Shown piece after piece: positions 19,572 to 28,741 of a DNA stretch of 64,000 bases. Below the pieces are notes generated by a model. The model was not told where the DNA came from, ran no database searches, and worked only from the letters and a program-made list of their open reading frames with translations. Origin of the DNA: an uncultured Acidimicrobiales bacterium (lineage in GTDB: Bacteria; Actinomycetota; Acidimicrobiia; Acidimicrobiales; SZUA-35); assembly GCA_938002965.1 (NCBI GenBank), contig CALKZY010000018.1, forward strand, positions 1-64,000, written 5' to 3'. The position numbers and the translations under genes are program-made. The number at the start of each line of letters is the position of its first letter. Positions within the stretch are counted from its first letter, which is position 1.

Positions 19572-19581
19572 GGTGATCCAG
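19550..19581. repeat. 16-bp perfect tandem duplication over the pheS start
   Basis: AATCATGGTGATCCAG occurs twice in a row (19550-19565 and 19566-19581). Each copy contains a CTGGATCACCATG start module on the minus strand; the inner copy is the pheS start, the outer copy opens the mini-ORF at 19548-19571. Confidence 0.85.
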
Positions 19582-19614
19582 CTGCTTGCCAGCTGCATGA
19601 GAACGGAGGTTATC

Positions 19615-19630
19615 AGTGCACAGATGCACT
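19615..19630 (-). other. small hairpin in pheS leader
   Basis: AGTGCA and TGCACT form a perfect 6-bp stem with a 4-nt loop, about 60 nt upstream of the pheS start. There is no U tract, so it is not an obvious terminator. Confidence 0.3.
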
Positions 19631-19661
19631 CGCTCCGGAAATCGCCCCGCCTTCGCCATCG

Positions 19662-20495
19662 TCACGAGCCCGGCGATGAGGCCGTTAGCCGAGCCCTTGA
19701 CTGGCGTTGGCCTTCGAAGGCCAACACTGCGGCCGCAGCGGCGACGTTCAACGATTCGACCTCGCCGCTCATCGGGATCGACACCTTCTCATCGGCCGCC
19801 TCGATGGCATGGCCGGGAAGGCCTCTCGGCTCGTTGCCAAGCAGCAACGCTGCTTGGGTGAGGTCAACCTCGTCGTAACTGCGGTCAGCAGTCGGAACGG
19901 TGGCGACGACCGATCGACCTTGTCGCCAAAACAAGCCGAGCGCTTCATCGAACGTCATCTTCAGAACAGGTAGACGAAGCAAGCTGCCAGCCGAAGCTCG
20001 AACCGACTTGGGGTTCAACCAGTCGACCGACGGCGAGCACATAACAACGCCAGCGCAACCTGCAGCCTCAGCAGTACGAATTACAGTGCCGGCATTGCCT
20101 GGGTTCTGAAGTTCGACGCCAACTAGGACAGCGGCATCGACAGCCAAGTCTGTCGTTGTCCAGGCCGGGGTCGACACAATGGCGGCCACCGGCTGGGGGT
20201 TGACGGCGTCGAGTGAGCTTCGCAGCACCTCCTCGGCAACCACATGCACAACTTCGCCACCGGATTGTGAGCGCTCGACGATCTCCGCCACTGACTCGTC
20301 GCGGCTTACAAATACTTCTTCGACTTCGACTGACGAGCGCTGAGCCTCTTCAACCAACTTGAGGCCTTCAACAACAAAGGCCCGCTCAGACGAGCGAGCC
20401 TTTGCCTGACGTACGAGACGTCTTAGCCTTTTCACGCTCGGGTGCTGAGCGCTGCGGTCTGGGCCCAGTCCGTCGAATCCGGACCAGGTCGACAC
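19662..20495 (-). CDS. TrmH/SpoU-family RNA 2'-O-methyltransferase
   Basis: Trefoil-knot methyltransferase acting on rRNA or tRNA ribose, 277 residues. The N-terminal substrate-binding part begins RLRRLVRQAKARSSE and contains FVVEGLKLVEEA; the knot carries the three SpoU motifs NPGNAGTVIRTAEA, LLGNEPRGL and SIPMSGEVESLNVA. The start is a GTG at 20495, 3 nt after the rplT stop. In M. tuberculosis a SpoU-type gene annotated tsnR follows rplT at the same place (recalled). The exact RNA target cannot be told from sequence. Confidence 0.92.
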   Translation of the reverse strand: MSTWSGFDGLGPDRSAQHPSVKRLRRLVRQAKARSSERAFVVEGLKLVEEAQRSSVEVEEVFVSRDESVAEIVERSQSGGEVVHVVAEEVLRSSLDAVNPQPVAAIVSTPAWTTTDLAVDAAVLVGVELQNPGNAGTVIRTAEAAGCAGVVMCSPSVDWLNPKSVRASAGSLLRLPVLKMTFDEALGLFWRQGRSVVATVPTADRSYDEVDLTQAALLLGNEPRGLPGHAIEAADEKVSIPMSGEVESLNVAAAAAVLAFEGQRQSRARLTASSPGS

Positions 20496-20498
20496 CGG

Positions 20499-20861
20499 TT
20501 AGGCGGCGTCTGCCGACTCAGCGGCGACCCGAACCAGAGCGGTGAACGCCTCGGCATCGTGCACGGCCAGGTCGGCCAGTGCCTTGCGATCGACCTCTAC
20601 CCCTGCAGCCTTCAATCCGGCAATAAACCGGCTATAGGTGGTCCCGTTGGCCCGACATCCAGCATTTATTCGCTGAATCCAGAGCTTGCGGAACTCTCCT
20701 TTGCGAGCCCGACGATCCCGGAACGCATAGTTTCCGGAGTGCATCACCTGCTCGTTGGCGGCTCGGACGCTACGGCTCTTGTTGCCGTAGTAGCCCTTGG
20801 CCTTGGCCAGGGTCGAGCGACGCCGCTTCTTGGAATGGACTGACCTCTTAACGCGTGCCAT
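20499..20861 (-). CDS. rplT: 50S ribosomal protein L20
   Basis: Ribosomal protein L20, 120 residues, needed for early 50S assembly. The basic N-terminal extension ([20 protein letters not shown]) and the RWIQRINAG-like segment ([12 protein letters not shown]) are typical. A strong GAGGAG site lies 8 nt upstream. Within infC-rpmI-rplT, L20 is the classic translational autoregulator in other bacteria; a 9-bp hairpin sits in the short rpmI-rplT gap. Confidence 0.98.
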   Translation of the reverse strand: MARVKRSVHSKKRRRSTLAKAKGYYGNKSRSVRAANEQVMHSGNYAFRDRRARKGEFRKLWIQRINAGCRANGTTYSRFIAGLKAAGVEVDRKALADLAVHDAEAFTALVRVAAESADAA

Positions 20862-20920
20862 CGATTTTTCTCCTCAATTCCTAAACTTGCCCGCTGAAAC
20901 CTTGCTCACCGAGACATCGC

Positions 20921-20946
20921 CCGCTGACGATCGTGAGCGTCAGCGG
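20921..20946 (-). promoter_or_regulatory. 9-bp hairpin between rpmI and rplT
   Basis: CCGCTGACG (20921-20929) and CGTCAGCGG (20938-20946) form a perfect 9-bp stem with an 8-nt loop, starting 8 nt after the rpmI stop. No U tract follows, so it is better read as an mRNA structure (stability, partial attenuation or an L20 binding feature) than as a Rho-independent terminator. Confidence 0.5.
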
Positions 20947-20954
20947 ATGTAAAC

Positions 20955-21149
20955 TCAGCTGGACAACAACTTCTTGATTCGTGGGGCATCGGCTGGAGTC
21001 ACAACAGACTCGCCGCTCAGCCGGCGCTTGCGGCGGCTTGACTTCTTCTCCAGGAAGTGATTCAAGTTCTTGCTACGGCGTGTGATCTTGCCGGTGCCGG
21101 TTGTCTTGAAGCGCTTCTTGGCGCCCTTGTGGGTTTTCATCTTGGACAT
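20955..21149 (-). CDS. rpmI: 50S ribosomal protein L35
   Basis: Ribosomal protein L35, 64 residues from ATG 21149 (MSKMKTHKGAKKRF), the usual size. An AGGAG lies 8 nt upstream of this ATG; the frame could extend eight codons further to 21173 but without family support. It keeps the conserved KTHKGAKKRF and basic LEKKSSRRKRRL segments. It lies between infC and rplT. Confidence 0.97.
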   Translation of the reverse strand: MSKMKTHKGAKKRFKTTGTGKITRRSKNLNHFLEKKSSRRKRRLSGESVVTPADAPRIKKLLSS

Positions 21150-21273
21150 TGCTGTGTTCTCCTCATTGGGCACGGTGCCTACCTCTCAAGGTCACACCGC
21201 CAGCGACCGCACCATCAGAACCGATGGGGCGGCCGCCTTTGATTTTCGTACCGTTATCGCACGTGGGACGTAC

Positions 21274-21968
<695 letters not shown>

Positions 21969-21972
<4 letters not shown>

Positions 21973-21989
21973 TGTCCATCACCCTTCAT
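21969..21989 (-). other. possible 6-codon leader peptide overlapping infC start
   Basis: ATG 21989 opens MKGDGQ and stops at TAG, which overlaps the proposed ATA start in the four bases ATAG. An AGAGGA lies 7 nt before its ATG. The arrangement would allow ribosomes that finish the leader to reinitiate at the AUA codon. Confidence 0.4.
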
Positions 21990-22129
21990 GCGGTGTTCCT
22001 CTCGTTGGGGTCTTCGTTCGAAGTCGGCGGCTCATGTGCCGCGTCAACATCGCCTGACAAGAGCCGGCGCGCCGTGACGCTCCTGCTCGTGCTTTGACTC
22101 GGCCATTCCCCCCAAGATCAACACCAGCA

Positions 22130-22144
22130 CCGAGCTAGGCTCGG
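22130..22144 (-). other. hairpin in infC leader
   Basis: CCGAGC-TAG-GCTCGG gives a perfect 6-bp stem, extended by three more pairs across a 2-nt bulge. It lies about 160 nt upstream of the infC start and would be transcribed in the infC leader. Confidence 0.4.
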
Positions 22145-22381
22145 AGTGGAAGAGATCGAACCATGGCTCACAGTGGAGTGGCCAGGTGGGGCGGAGCCCG
22201 CTTCGCTGCACCGACATCCGATTCTTAGTCCGAAATCGCTCCCGGAAATCAGCTGCCGTCTGTCAAGATTGTTAACCGGTGTAGTCAGCAAGCTGAAAAC
22301 ACCACCCTCCTAGGTTATCAGGCCCTACCGATGATCCTCTCGGATAGCCCGTTTCCGGGTAACGGACCGCCGATTCGCCGA

Positions 22382-22394
22382 TAGATTCACAACC
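22382..22394 (+). promoter_or_regulatory. candidate leaderless promoter of DUF1844 gene
   Basis: TAGATT at 22382-22387 is followed by 7 nt and the ATG at 22395, the geometry expected for a leaderless mRNA. Confidence 0.45.
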
Positions 22395-22850
22395 ATGAGC
22401 CTGTGGACCCCGGACGGTGAACATTCGGTATCGAACGAACAACCGGGAGGCTCGATGCCACCTGGGGCACCCGGTGGCGAACCCGGACAGCATGGGGCGA
22501 AAGAGCCCGAGCTCACACCGGAGCAGGAAGAACAGGCCCGGGCGATGGCCCACGAGCTGGCCGAAGCGAGGTCCCGCTTGCTGGAGGCGCCGGCGAGCAC
22601 CGTCGTAGTCAATCACGCACTCGGCATTTACGAACTGGCAGCCATCCATCTGACCGCCGATCAGCCGCAGTTGACCGAAGCTCAGCTGGCAATCGACGCT
22701 CTCGCCGCGCTGGTAGAGGGCCTGTCAGGTCGCTTGGGTGAAGCCGAAGCGAGTTTGGTCGATGCACTTCACCACGTCCGTCTGGCTTTCGTCAGCCAAT
22801 CGGAGGCTTCGGGTGGCGATCAACCAGCCGACGCGCCAGCCGACACCTGA
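22395..22850 (+). CDS. DUF1844-family protein
   Basis: Small soluble protein of unknown function, 151 residues. After a Pro/Gly/Glu-rich N-terminal third, a helical domain (about 70-140) contains NHALGIYELAAIHL and AQLAIDALAALVEGL, which fit the DUF1844 pattern of two conserved helices. Members of this family lie beside infC in other actinobacteria as far as I recall, here divergently, suggesting a link with translation; no activity is known. No transmembrane segment or catalytic motif is visible. Confidence 0.75.
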   Translation: MSLWTPDGEHSVSNEQPGGSMPPGAPGGEPGQHGAKEPELTPEQEEQARAMAHELAEARSRLLEAPASTVVVNHALGIYELAAIHLTADQPQLTEAQLAIDALAALVEGLSGRLGEAEASLVDALHHVRLAFVSQSEASGGDQPADAPADT

Positions 22851-22890
22851 ACGATACGCAATAGAGGCGGCGATGCGCCGCCAAATCTGA

Positions 22891-24570
22891 TCAGCTGGCG
22901 GCGGAATTCGAAGACTCCGACCGATCAACCATGCCGGAAACGAGGTCGGCCATCGCCTCCGCCGGGCCTGGCCGCAGGTGGTAGAAGCCCTGTTGCAACC
23001 TCACGCCCAGTTCTCCCAATGCAGAGGCCTGGGCGGACGTCTCGACCCCTTCGGCGATAACGGCCATTCCAATGCCATCAGCCAAACTAACAATGGCCTC
23101 GACAATCCGCCTGTCGATAGAGCCTGAGTCGACTCCCTCTACGAACACACGATCCATCTTGAGTGTCGAAACCATCGAAAGGCTTTGAAGCCGCACCAAC
23201 GAGGCTTGGCTGGTGCCAAAGTCGTCGACTGCCAGCTTGACGCCCAACATGTTCAGCTGCTGGAGAGAAAGTAAGGTCTCGTCGAGATCGCCTTCCAGCG
23301 CCCGCTCAGCAAACTCGATTTCGAGCTGGCTGGGCGAGAGGCCGATTCGATCCAAGATGGCGGCCAAACCCTGGGCCAGATTCCCACCAATCAGCTGTTC
23401 TTTGCCGATATTGACGCTGACAACCACTGGCTTGTTCGACAGAACCGACCACTGCACAGCTTGTCGTGCTGCCTGAAGTAGAACGAACTCGCCGATGTCC
23501 AGCATCAACTCAGACTCGGCTGCCAGCGACAGGAACTCTGCAGGATGAACCATTCCCCGCTTCGGATGGTGCCAACGAACGAGCGCTTCGAACCGGTCGG
23601 CGACACCACCAACCACATCAATGACAGGCTGGTAGTGCACATCCAACTCCTGGCGTTCCAGTGCGCCGCGCAGATCCTGCTCGAGTTCGATTCTGGCCAC
23701 CGCAGCCGCCTTGGCCGACGGGTCAAATGCCGCTATCGATCTGCGGGCCGCCCGTCCGGCCTGGCCGAGCGCGCTACGGGCGTTGCTCAAGAGCTGGCCG
23801 GGATCTTCGGCCTCAGCGCCTGTCGCGTACCCGACTGCGCCCGAAACCGACACCACATGACCACTTGAAAGAGTAAGCGGTTCGATGAGGCATTCGAGCA
23901 AGGCCCGGGCCGCCAGCTTGGCGTCGCGATCCGAGCGGCAGCGATCAAGCACCACGGCGAGAACAGAGCCATCCAGACGACCGATGAGACCAAGCTCGCC
24001 GAGGGAGAGATCGACACGGCCACCGATCAACCGCAGCGCTTCGTCGCCTGCCAAATAGCCGAGCGAGTCCCGAATAGCTCCCAATCGCCGCACGTCGCAC
24101 AGCAGAACGGCCGGCGGCGCGTCCCATTCGGCCGACCGAAGTACCTCACCGACGCGCTGCTCGACATGCGACCGCGTGGCCAGGCCAGTACGAAGGTCTA
24201 CTCCGGGATCGAGATTGGTGGAGCGAGTCAGGTCACCGTGCTTCGTCGCCGTTGCGGCGCCAAGGGAGTGCAAACGAACCACGACTACCGACGCAACAAC
24301 CGCCAGCACTAGCAGCAATGATGCCAACGCAAGATCAGCCACGCCACCGGACGGGAAGTGGCTCGAAGAATCACCGGCCAGATTCAGCGCCAGCCACCAA
24401 ACGAGAATGCTGATGGCAACGCAGTTGGCCACAACGACCCACCTCGGAACTGCAGCCCAACGTTGCCCAAGACTCTCGGAGCGAGGCCAGCCGTCTTCGT
24501 CCTCGCCAGTTACGGCGGGGATTGCACTCACATGAGTTTCAACACCGGGATCTGGAAGGACGGGCGCCAT
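22891..24570 (-). CDS. membrane protein with degenerate GGDEF and intact EAL domain
   Basis: Probable cyclic-di-GMP phosphodiesterase, 559 residues. Two membrane segments (about 44-64 and 78-100) are followed by a GGDEF domain whose signature is RLDGS at 198-202, so no cyclase activity is expected, and an EAL domain with FEAL (327-330), Asn 387, EFAE (419-422), DDFGTS (449-454), Lys 471, EGVE (507-510) and Gln 527, all the metal and catalytic positions being kept. A GGAG-containing site precedes the ATG. It follows hisG on the same strand by 69 nt but is unrelated in function. The DUF4388 and prepilin peptidase genes later in the window may be part of the same pilus/surface biology. Confidence 0.92.
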   Translation of the reverse strand: MAPVLPDPGVETHVSAIPAVTGEDEDGWPRSESLGQRWAAVPRWVVVANCVAISILVWWLALNLAGDSSSHFPSGGVADLALASLLLVLAVVASVVVVRLHSLGAATATKHGDLTRSTNLDPGVDLRTGLATRSHVEQRVGEVLRSAEWDAPPAVLLCDVRRLGAIRDSLGYLAGDEALRLIGGRVDLSLGELGLIGRLDGSVLAVVLDRCRSDRDAKLAARALLECLIEPLTLSSGHVVSVSGAVGYATGAEAEDPGQLLSNARSALGQAGRAARRSIAAFDPSAKAAAVARIELEQDLRGALERQELDVHYQPVIDVVGGVADRFEALVRWHHPKRGMVHPAEFLSLAAESELMLDIGEFVLLQAARQAVQWSVLSNKPVVVSVNIGKEQLIGGNLAQGLAAILDRIGLSPSQLEIEFAERALEGDLDETLLSLQQLNMLGVKLAVDDFGTSQASLVRLQSLSMVSTLKMDRVFVEGVDSGSIDRRIVEAIVSLADGIGMAVIAEGVETSAQASALGELGVRLQQGFYHLRPGPAEAMADLVSGMVDRSESSNSAAS

Positions 24571-24639
24571 ACCTTGTCTCCATCGGCAATCGAGACAGGC
24601 AGCTGATAGAGACGGGCGAACTTGCCCGCCTCCTCCTCC

Positions 24640-25518
24640 TTATCGAACGATCTTTGACAGCGGCAGTTCGATGATGTCGGTGGCACCCGCATCGCGCAGC
24701 TCAGGGATGAGCACGTTGATGTCCGCCTTGGGTACGACAGTCTCGACCGCGAAACCGGCCGAATCATGCAGCTCGTTGACCGTGGGTGACTTCATGGCCG
24801 GCAACAAGCTGATCACCTTGTCCAGGGAAACCCGATCGACCACGTTCAATTTCACCAGCACCTGAGTCCGGGCCTCAAGCGTGCCATTCAGCAGGGTAAA
24901 GATCTGCCTCATGGCATGTTGCTTTGCCGGATCGGCGAAGGAAGCCGGATTAGCCACGATTTCGGTATAGCTGGTGACGATGGTGTCGATGATGCGGAGG
25001 CCGGCTGCTCGCAGTGCCCGTCCGGTCTCGGTCAAGTCGACGGCAACGTCGACAATGTCAGGGACCTTTGCTTCAGTAGCTCCGTAAGAAAGGCGGATGT
25101 CGGCCTCGATGCCTTGGTCGGCGAAGAAGCGCTTGGTCAGCGACGGATACTCGGTCGAGACCCGCACGCCGGCGGGAAGATCTGATACCGACTCAATTTC
25201 GGAGTCCTCGGGAACGGCGATGACCAGCCGGACCGGGTCAGCCGTTGCCTTTGAGTACTTCAATTCGCCGAGGGAGACCACATCGCTTGACGTCTCTTCG
25301 ACCCAGTCTCGACCGGTTACACCAAGATCGAATAGACCTTCGGAAACGTAGGTCGGTATCTCCTGTGGCCGCAAGATGCGAACTTCGTCGATACGAGGGT
25401 CATTGATCGTGGCCGAGTATTGAACCGAGGAGCTTCGCTTCACGGCCAAGTCGGCCCCGGCGAACAGCTCCAACGTAGCTTTTTCCAACGAGCCCTTCGG
25501 AAGTACCAACTTCAACAT
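24640..25518 (-). CDS. hisG: ATP phosphoribosyltransferase, long form
   Basis: First step of histidine synthesis, ATP plus PRPP to phosphoribosyl-ATP. About 292 residues: the long, self-contained form with a C-terminal regulatory ACT-like domain (from about 210), so no HisZ is needed. The start ATG 25518 (MLKLVLPKGSLEKATLELF) matches family N-termini; the frame runs 19 codons further upstream without support. Typical segments include LGVTGRDWVEE and the PRPP region around DIVDVAVDLTETG. No other his gene is nearby; it occupies the position where ribH would be expected after ribBA. Confidence 0.95.
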   Translation of the reverse strand: MLKLVLPKGSLEKATLELFAGADLAVKRSSSVQYSATINDPRIDEVRILRPQEIPTYVSEGLFDLGVTGRDWVEETSSDVVSLGELKYSKATADPVRLVIAVPEDSEIESVSDLPAGVRVSTEYPSLTKRFFADQGIEADIRLSYGATEAKVPDIVDVAVDLTETGRALRAAGLRIIDTIVTSYTEIVANPASFADPAKQHAMRQIFTLLNGTLEARTQVLVKLNVVDRVSLDKVISLLPAMKSPTVNELHDSAGFAVETVVPKADINVLIPELRDAGATDIIELPLSKIVR

Positions 25519-25584
25519 GGTGTCACGGTACCAAACGCAGCCCGTGTCTCGGGCGCCGTAGTTGAACAGGCACAAACCATCGCT

Positions 25585-26877
25585 CTAGGCACTGCCCTGT
25601 TCAGGTTCCGCTCCGTCGAGGTCGAGCAAGTGCCCCATTCTCTGCTGTTTGGTGCGTAGATAAGCAATGTTCTCCGCAGTGGGAATGGTTTGCAATCCGA
25701 TCCGTCCGGTGATGTCCAAGCCGTAGCCTTCAAGGCCCCCGTACTTTGAGGGATTGTTGGTCATAAGCACCATTGTCGAGACGCCGAGATCGACCAACAT
25801 TTGGGCACCAATGCCGTATTCCCGACTATCAGCCGGCAGCCCCAACTCCAAGTTGGCGTCGACGGTGTCAAGGCCGGTGTCTTGGAGGCTGTAGGCCCGA
25901 ATTTTGTGACCGAGCCCTATCCCCCGCCCCTCATGTCCGCGCAGATAGACAAGAATGCCTTCGTCCGCTTCAGCAATCTGAGCCAGCGCGGCGTCGAGCT
26001 GGCTGCCGCAGTCGCAGCGTAGCGAGCCAAAGATGTCGCCGGTGAGGCACTCAGAATGAACTCGCACCAGTACGTCGCTCTTGCCATTGGGCTCGCCTTT
26101 GACGAACGCCATATGCTGTTCCCCGTCCAAGACTGATTCGAACACGACGGCCGTAAAGTCTCCGTGACGTGTCGGAATTGTCGCTTCCGACACTCTCTGG
26201 ACCAGCTTCTCGGTTTTGCGCCTGTAGCGGATGAGATCGGCAATGGTGATGAAGCGAAGATCGTGCTCGCGAGCGAACTCAACCAGGTCGGGGACCCTAG
26301 CCATCGTCCCATCTTCGTTGACGATTTCGCAGAGGACACCGATTGGCTTGCACCCGGCCATCACCGCCAGGTCAACGGCGGCTTCGGTGTGACCGGCCCG
26401 CTTGAGCACACCCCCCTCTCGGGCTCTTAGGGGGAAGATATGACCGGGCCGGGCAAAGTCAGCAGGGCCGACGGACTCATCAGTCAGCGCCATGATCGTC
26501 TTTGACCGATCCGAGGCTGAGATCCCGGTCGTGGTGTCATGACGATAGTCAACGGTGACTGTGAAGGCGGTCCGCATCGCCTCGGTGTTCTGCGCAACCA
26601 TCAACGGCAGGTCGAGGGTGTCAGCCCGCTCGTCGGGCATCGGCGCACAGATGACGCCGGAAGTGTGACGGATGATGAAGTTGAGGGCATCGGGAGTGGC
26701 AAACTCTGCGGCCATGATTAGGTCGCCTTCGTTCTCCCGGTCCTCGTCATCAACAACAACGATGATCTCGCCGCGTCCGATGGCGGCTACCGCGTCCTCT
26801 ATCGAGTCGAACGCCACATCGGCCCTTGTCGTCGAATCGAGTTGATCTTGTCCGCCGTCGCTTTTGCTTTGTTCCAT
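25585..26877 (-). CDS. ribBA: 3,4-dihydroxy-2-butanone 4-phosphate synthase / GTP cyclohydrolase II
   Basis: Bifunctional enzyme making both precursors of riboflavin from ribulose 5-phosphate and GTP. The 430-residue protein has the DHBP synthase half first (acidic loop DDEDRENEGDL, then GHIFPLRAREGGVLKRAGHTE) and the GCH II half from about 225, with zinc ligands in CLTGDIFGSLRCDCG and RGHEGRGIGL, and TNNPSKYGGLEGYG near the end. Both active sites look complete. A 164-nt gap separates it from ribE, with its own candidate promoter. I found no FMN riboswitch. Confidence 0.97.
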   Translation of the reverse strand: MEQSKSDGGQDQLDSTTRADVAFDSIEDAVAAIGRGEIIVVVDDEDRENEGDLIMAAEFATPDALNFIIRHTSGVICAPMPDERADTLDLPLMVAQNTEAMRTAFTVTVDYRHDTTTGISASDRSKTIMALTDESVGPADFARPGHIFPLRAREGGVLKRAGHTEAAVDLAVMAGCKPIGVLCEIVNEDGTMARVPDLVEFAREHDLRFITIADLIRYRRKTEKLVQRVSEATIPTRHGDFTAVVFESVLDGEQHMAFVKGEPNGKSDVLVRVHSECLTGDIFGSLRCDCGSQLDAALAQIAEADEGILVYLRGHEGRGIGLGHKIRAYSLQDTGLDTVDANLELGLPADSREYGIGAQMLVDLGVSTMVLMTNNPSKYGGLEGYGLDITGRIGLQTIPTAENIAYLRTKQQRMGHLLDLDGAEPEQGSA

Positions 26878-26905
26878 TAGGCCTCGGTTACCTCAGCACT
26901 TTCCC

Positions 26906-26911
26906 ATTTTA
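26906..26911 (-). promoter_or_regulatory. candidate -10 of ribBA
   Basis: TAAAAT on the minus strand, about 28 nt upstream of the ribBA ATG; a GAGG lies in the leader just before the start. The -35 region is weak. Confidence 0.35.
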
Positions 26912-27041
26912 TTCAATTGTTGATGTCGTAAAGCAGATCTTTGTGGGCGGCGCTCAGCTGCCCAGGGTACATTTGCGACGCGGTGGCGGAGCTACCACAG
27001 CCCGGTGCGTCTTAGCCGTCGCGCTTGTACGTGGCTTCGTT

Positions 27042-27632
27042 TCAACCTGCACCGTGGCTTGGCAGGTAGCCACCGAGCAGTTGCTCGGCATACTTGGCCA
27101 TAACGTCAACCTCAACGTTGACCCGGTCGCCGTCTGACTTGTGGCCCAATGTCGTGACGTCCGCTGTATGGGGAATTACGGCAACAGTGAATCCGTCGGC
27201 CGACGGATCAACGACCGTAAGGCTTACACCGTCGACAGTGATGGATCCTTTTTCGACGATGTAACGATGAAGCTCGCCTGGGACTTTGACCTTGAGTTCT
27301 GGGCTCGGTCGCACGATGGTGCCAACCGCATCGACATGACCCTGGACCAGATGGCCGCCTAAGCGGTCAGCCAACCTGACTGGGCGCTCCAGATTGACCG
27401 GGTCGCCGGGGTCGAGATCGCCGACCACGGTACGAGCAAAGGTCTCATCGCTCACTTCTGCAGCGAACCAGTCACCTTCGTCCGCCCACTCGACCACAGT
27501 CAAACAGCAGCCGTTCACAGCGATCGAGGCACCAAGTTCAACGTCGTCTAGGACTTTCCCGCAACTGATTTCCAAGCGGGAGCCCTCTCTGGCCCTGACC
27601 GATCCCAGTTCTTCCACAATTCCGGTAAACAC
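27042..27632 (-). CDS. ribE: riboflavin synthase alpha subunit
   Basis: Dismutation of two dimethyl-ribityl-lumazines to riboflavin. The 196-residue protein has two lumazine-binding repeats, each a six-stranded barrel: the first begins MFTGIVEELG and contains VNGCCLTVV, the second contains GHLVQGHVDAVG and VDGVSLTVV. It follows ribD by 65 nt. The substrate-supplying lumazine synthase gene ribH is not in the window. Confidence 0.96.
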   Translation of the reverse strand: MFTGIVEELGSVRAREGSRLEISCGKVLDDVELGASIAVNGCCLTVVEWADEGDWFAAEVSDETFARTVVGDLDPGDPVNLERPVRLADRLGGHLVQGHVDAVGTIVRPSPELKVKVPGELHRYIVEKGSITVDGVSLTVVDPSADGFTVAVIPHTADVTTLGHKSDGDRVNVEVDVMAKYAEQLLGGYLPSHGAG

Positions 27633-27679
27633 ATGCGCTCCTTGTCGGCTACCTGGCCAACCACCGACCGAGAGTAATG

Positions 27680-27703
27680 CTTAAAGTTAAGTTTAAGTCA
27701 AGC
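27680..27703 (-). promoter_or_regulatory. AT-rich dyad and possible promoter ahead of ribE
   Basis: CTTAAA-GTTAAG-TTTAAG (27680-27697) is a perfect inverted repeat in an otherwise GC-rich region. On the minus strand a TTGACT hexamer overlaps the ribD stop and is followed at 17 nt by ATTACT, a weak -10. It could drive ribE separately from ribD. Confidence 0.3.
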
Positions 27704-28741
27704 CGGAGCCGAGGGCTTAGCGAGATCGATCCGCAGATCGGCGCCAACTCGGCGACTCCCGATGAACTCACCGCGCCACAGCTCGTCAATTGTGGCTGAT
27801 CCAGCGCCGGCAAAGAGGGGCAAGCCATCGGCCCCACCCATCAACGCAGGCGCCAGGTAGAGCACATAACGGTCGACCAAGTCTTGATGATGGAAGGCAT
27901 GAGCAACATGGGCCCCACCTTCGATCATGACCTGCACAATGCCGCGTTCGGCCACGTCGTCAAGCAAATCGGTTAGATCTCCAGTCCAGCTCAAACACGG
28001 TTGTACCGCGGCGTCGGCAGGAGGCTCGCCCAACACAATTCGCAGAGGCTGAACGACGTCACCGCCATCGGGAGCCGTCACCGTCCGGGCCGTCAACAAC
28101 GGATTGTCGGCTCGCACCGTGCCTGCCCCAACGACAATAGCTCCTGACTCCGCCCTTAGCAGGTGAGCATCATGGCGGGCCTCCGGCCCGGTAATCCACT
28201 GGCTAGACCCGTCCGATGCCGCTGTCGTCGCATCCGAAGTGGCAGCTAACTTCAAAACGACGTACGGACGACCGGTTCGCCTGTGGTGTAAGTACGGCTC
28301 GAGCAACGCCTCGCCCTCTGCTTCGCGTACACCGACCGTCACCTCGACGCCGGCATCTTGCAACCGGCGCACGCCCGAACCGCCCACCCGATCATCTGGA
28401 TCTTCAACCGCTACGACCACCCGGCGAACCCCTGCAGCGATGATGGCCTCAGAGCACGGACCCGTTCGCCCCTGATGATTGCAAGGCTCGAGGGTGACCC
28501 ACATTGTCGAACCCTGGGCCGCCGATCCGGCGCGCTGCAAAGCAACGATCTCGGCGTGGGGGCCACCGGGTCGTCGGGTTGAACCTTCGTAGGTGACTCC
28601 CGAGGATGTGGCAACGACCGCACCCACCCACGGGTTTGGTGGGGCCACAATCCGGGCCTGAGCCGCTCGACGAAGCGCTCGACCCATCATTCGCCGGTCC
28701 AGCTCTCCCGGTCGGTCGCTGTCAGCCCTGGCCGCGCTCAC
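27698..28741 (-). CDS. ribD: diaminohydroxyphosphoribosylaminopyrimidine deaminase / reductase
   Basis: Bifunctional second and third steps of the GTP branch of riboflavin synthesis. 347 residues: deaminase half with zinc ligands HAEIVAL and LEPCNHQGRTGPC, then the reductase half with the NADPH-binding part around VLKLAATSDA and MIEGGAHVAHAF. The start is a GTG whose first base is the last base of the mogA/moaB stop (TAGTG), so the two genes are translationally linked. Normal length; nothing odd. Confidence 0.96.
   Translation of the reverse strand: MSAARADSDRPGELDRRMMGRALRRAAQARIVAPPNPWVGAVVATSSGVTYEGSTRRPGGPHAEIVALQRAGSAAQGSTMWVTLEPCNHQGRTGPCSEAIIAAGVRRVVVAVEDPDDRVGGSGVRRLQDAGVEVTVGVREAEGEALLEPYLHHRRTGRPYVVLKLAATSDATTAASDGSSQWITGPEARHDAHLLRAESGAIVVGAGTVRADNPLLTARTVTAPDGGDVVQPLRIVLGEPPADAAVQPCLSWTGDLTDLLDDVAERGIVQVMIEGGAHVAHAFHHQDLVDRYVLYLAPALMGGADGLPLFAGAGSATIDELWRGEFIGSRRVGADLRIDLAKPSAPA

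Larger units (their letters stand above)
21973..22394 (-). promoter_or_regulatory. infC leader and divergent promoter region
   Basis: A 422-base gap between infC and the divergent DUF1844 gene without a credible additional gene. It should hold the promoter and a long leader for infC-rpmI-rplT. I see a hairpin at 22130-22144, the 6-codon leader ORF at 21969-21989, and a TTGACA at 22261-22266 (minus strand) that lacks a good -10 at 16-18 nt. A leaderless-type -10 for the plus-strand gene lies at 22382-22387. Confidence 0.5.

Noticed and set aside
22261-22266. TTGACA as -35 of infC
   Set aside because: No acceptable -10 at 16-18 nt on the minus strand.
26878-27041. FMN riboswitch ahead of ribBA
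   Set aside because: I looked for the conserved RFN blocks here and ahead of ribE and ribD and did not find them.
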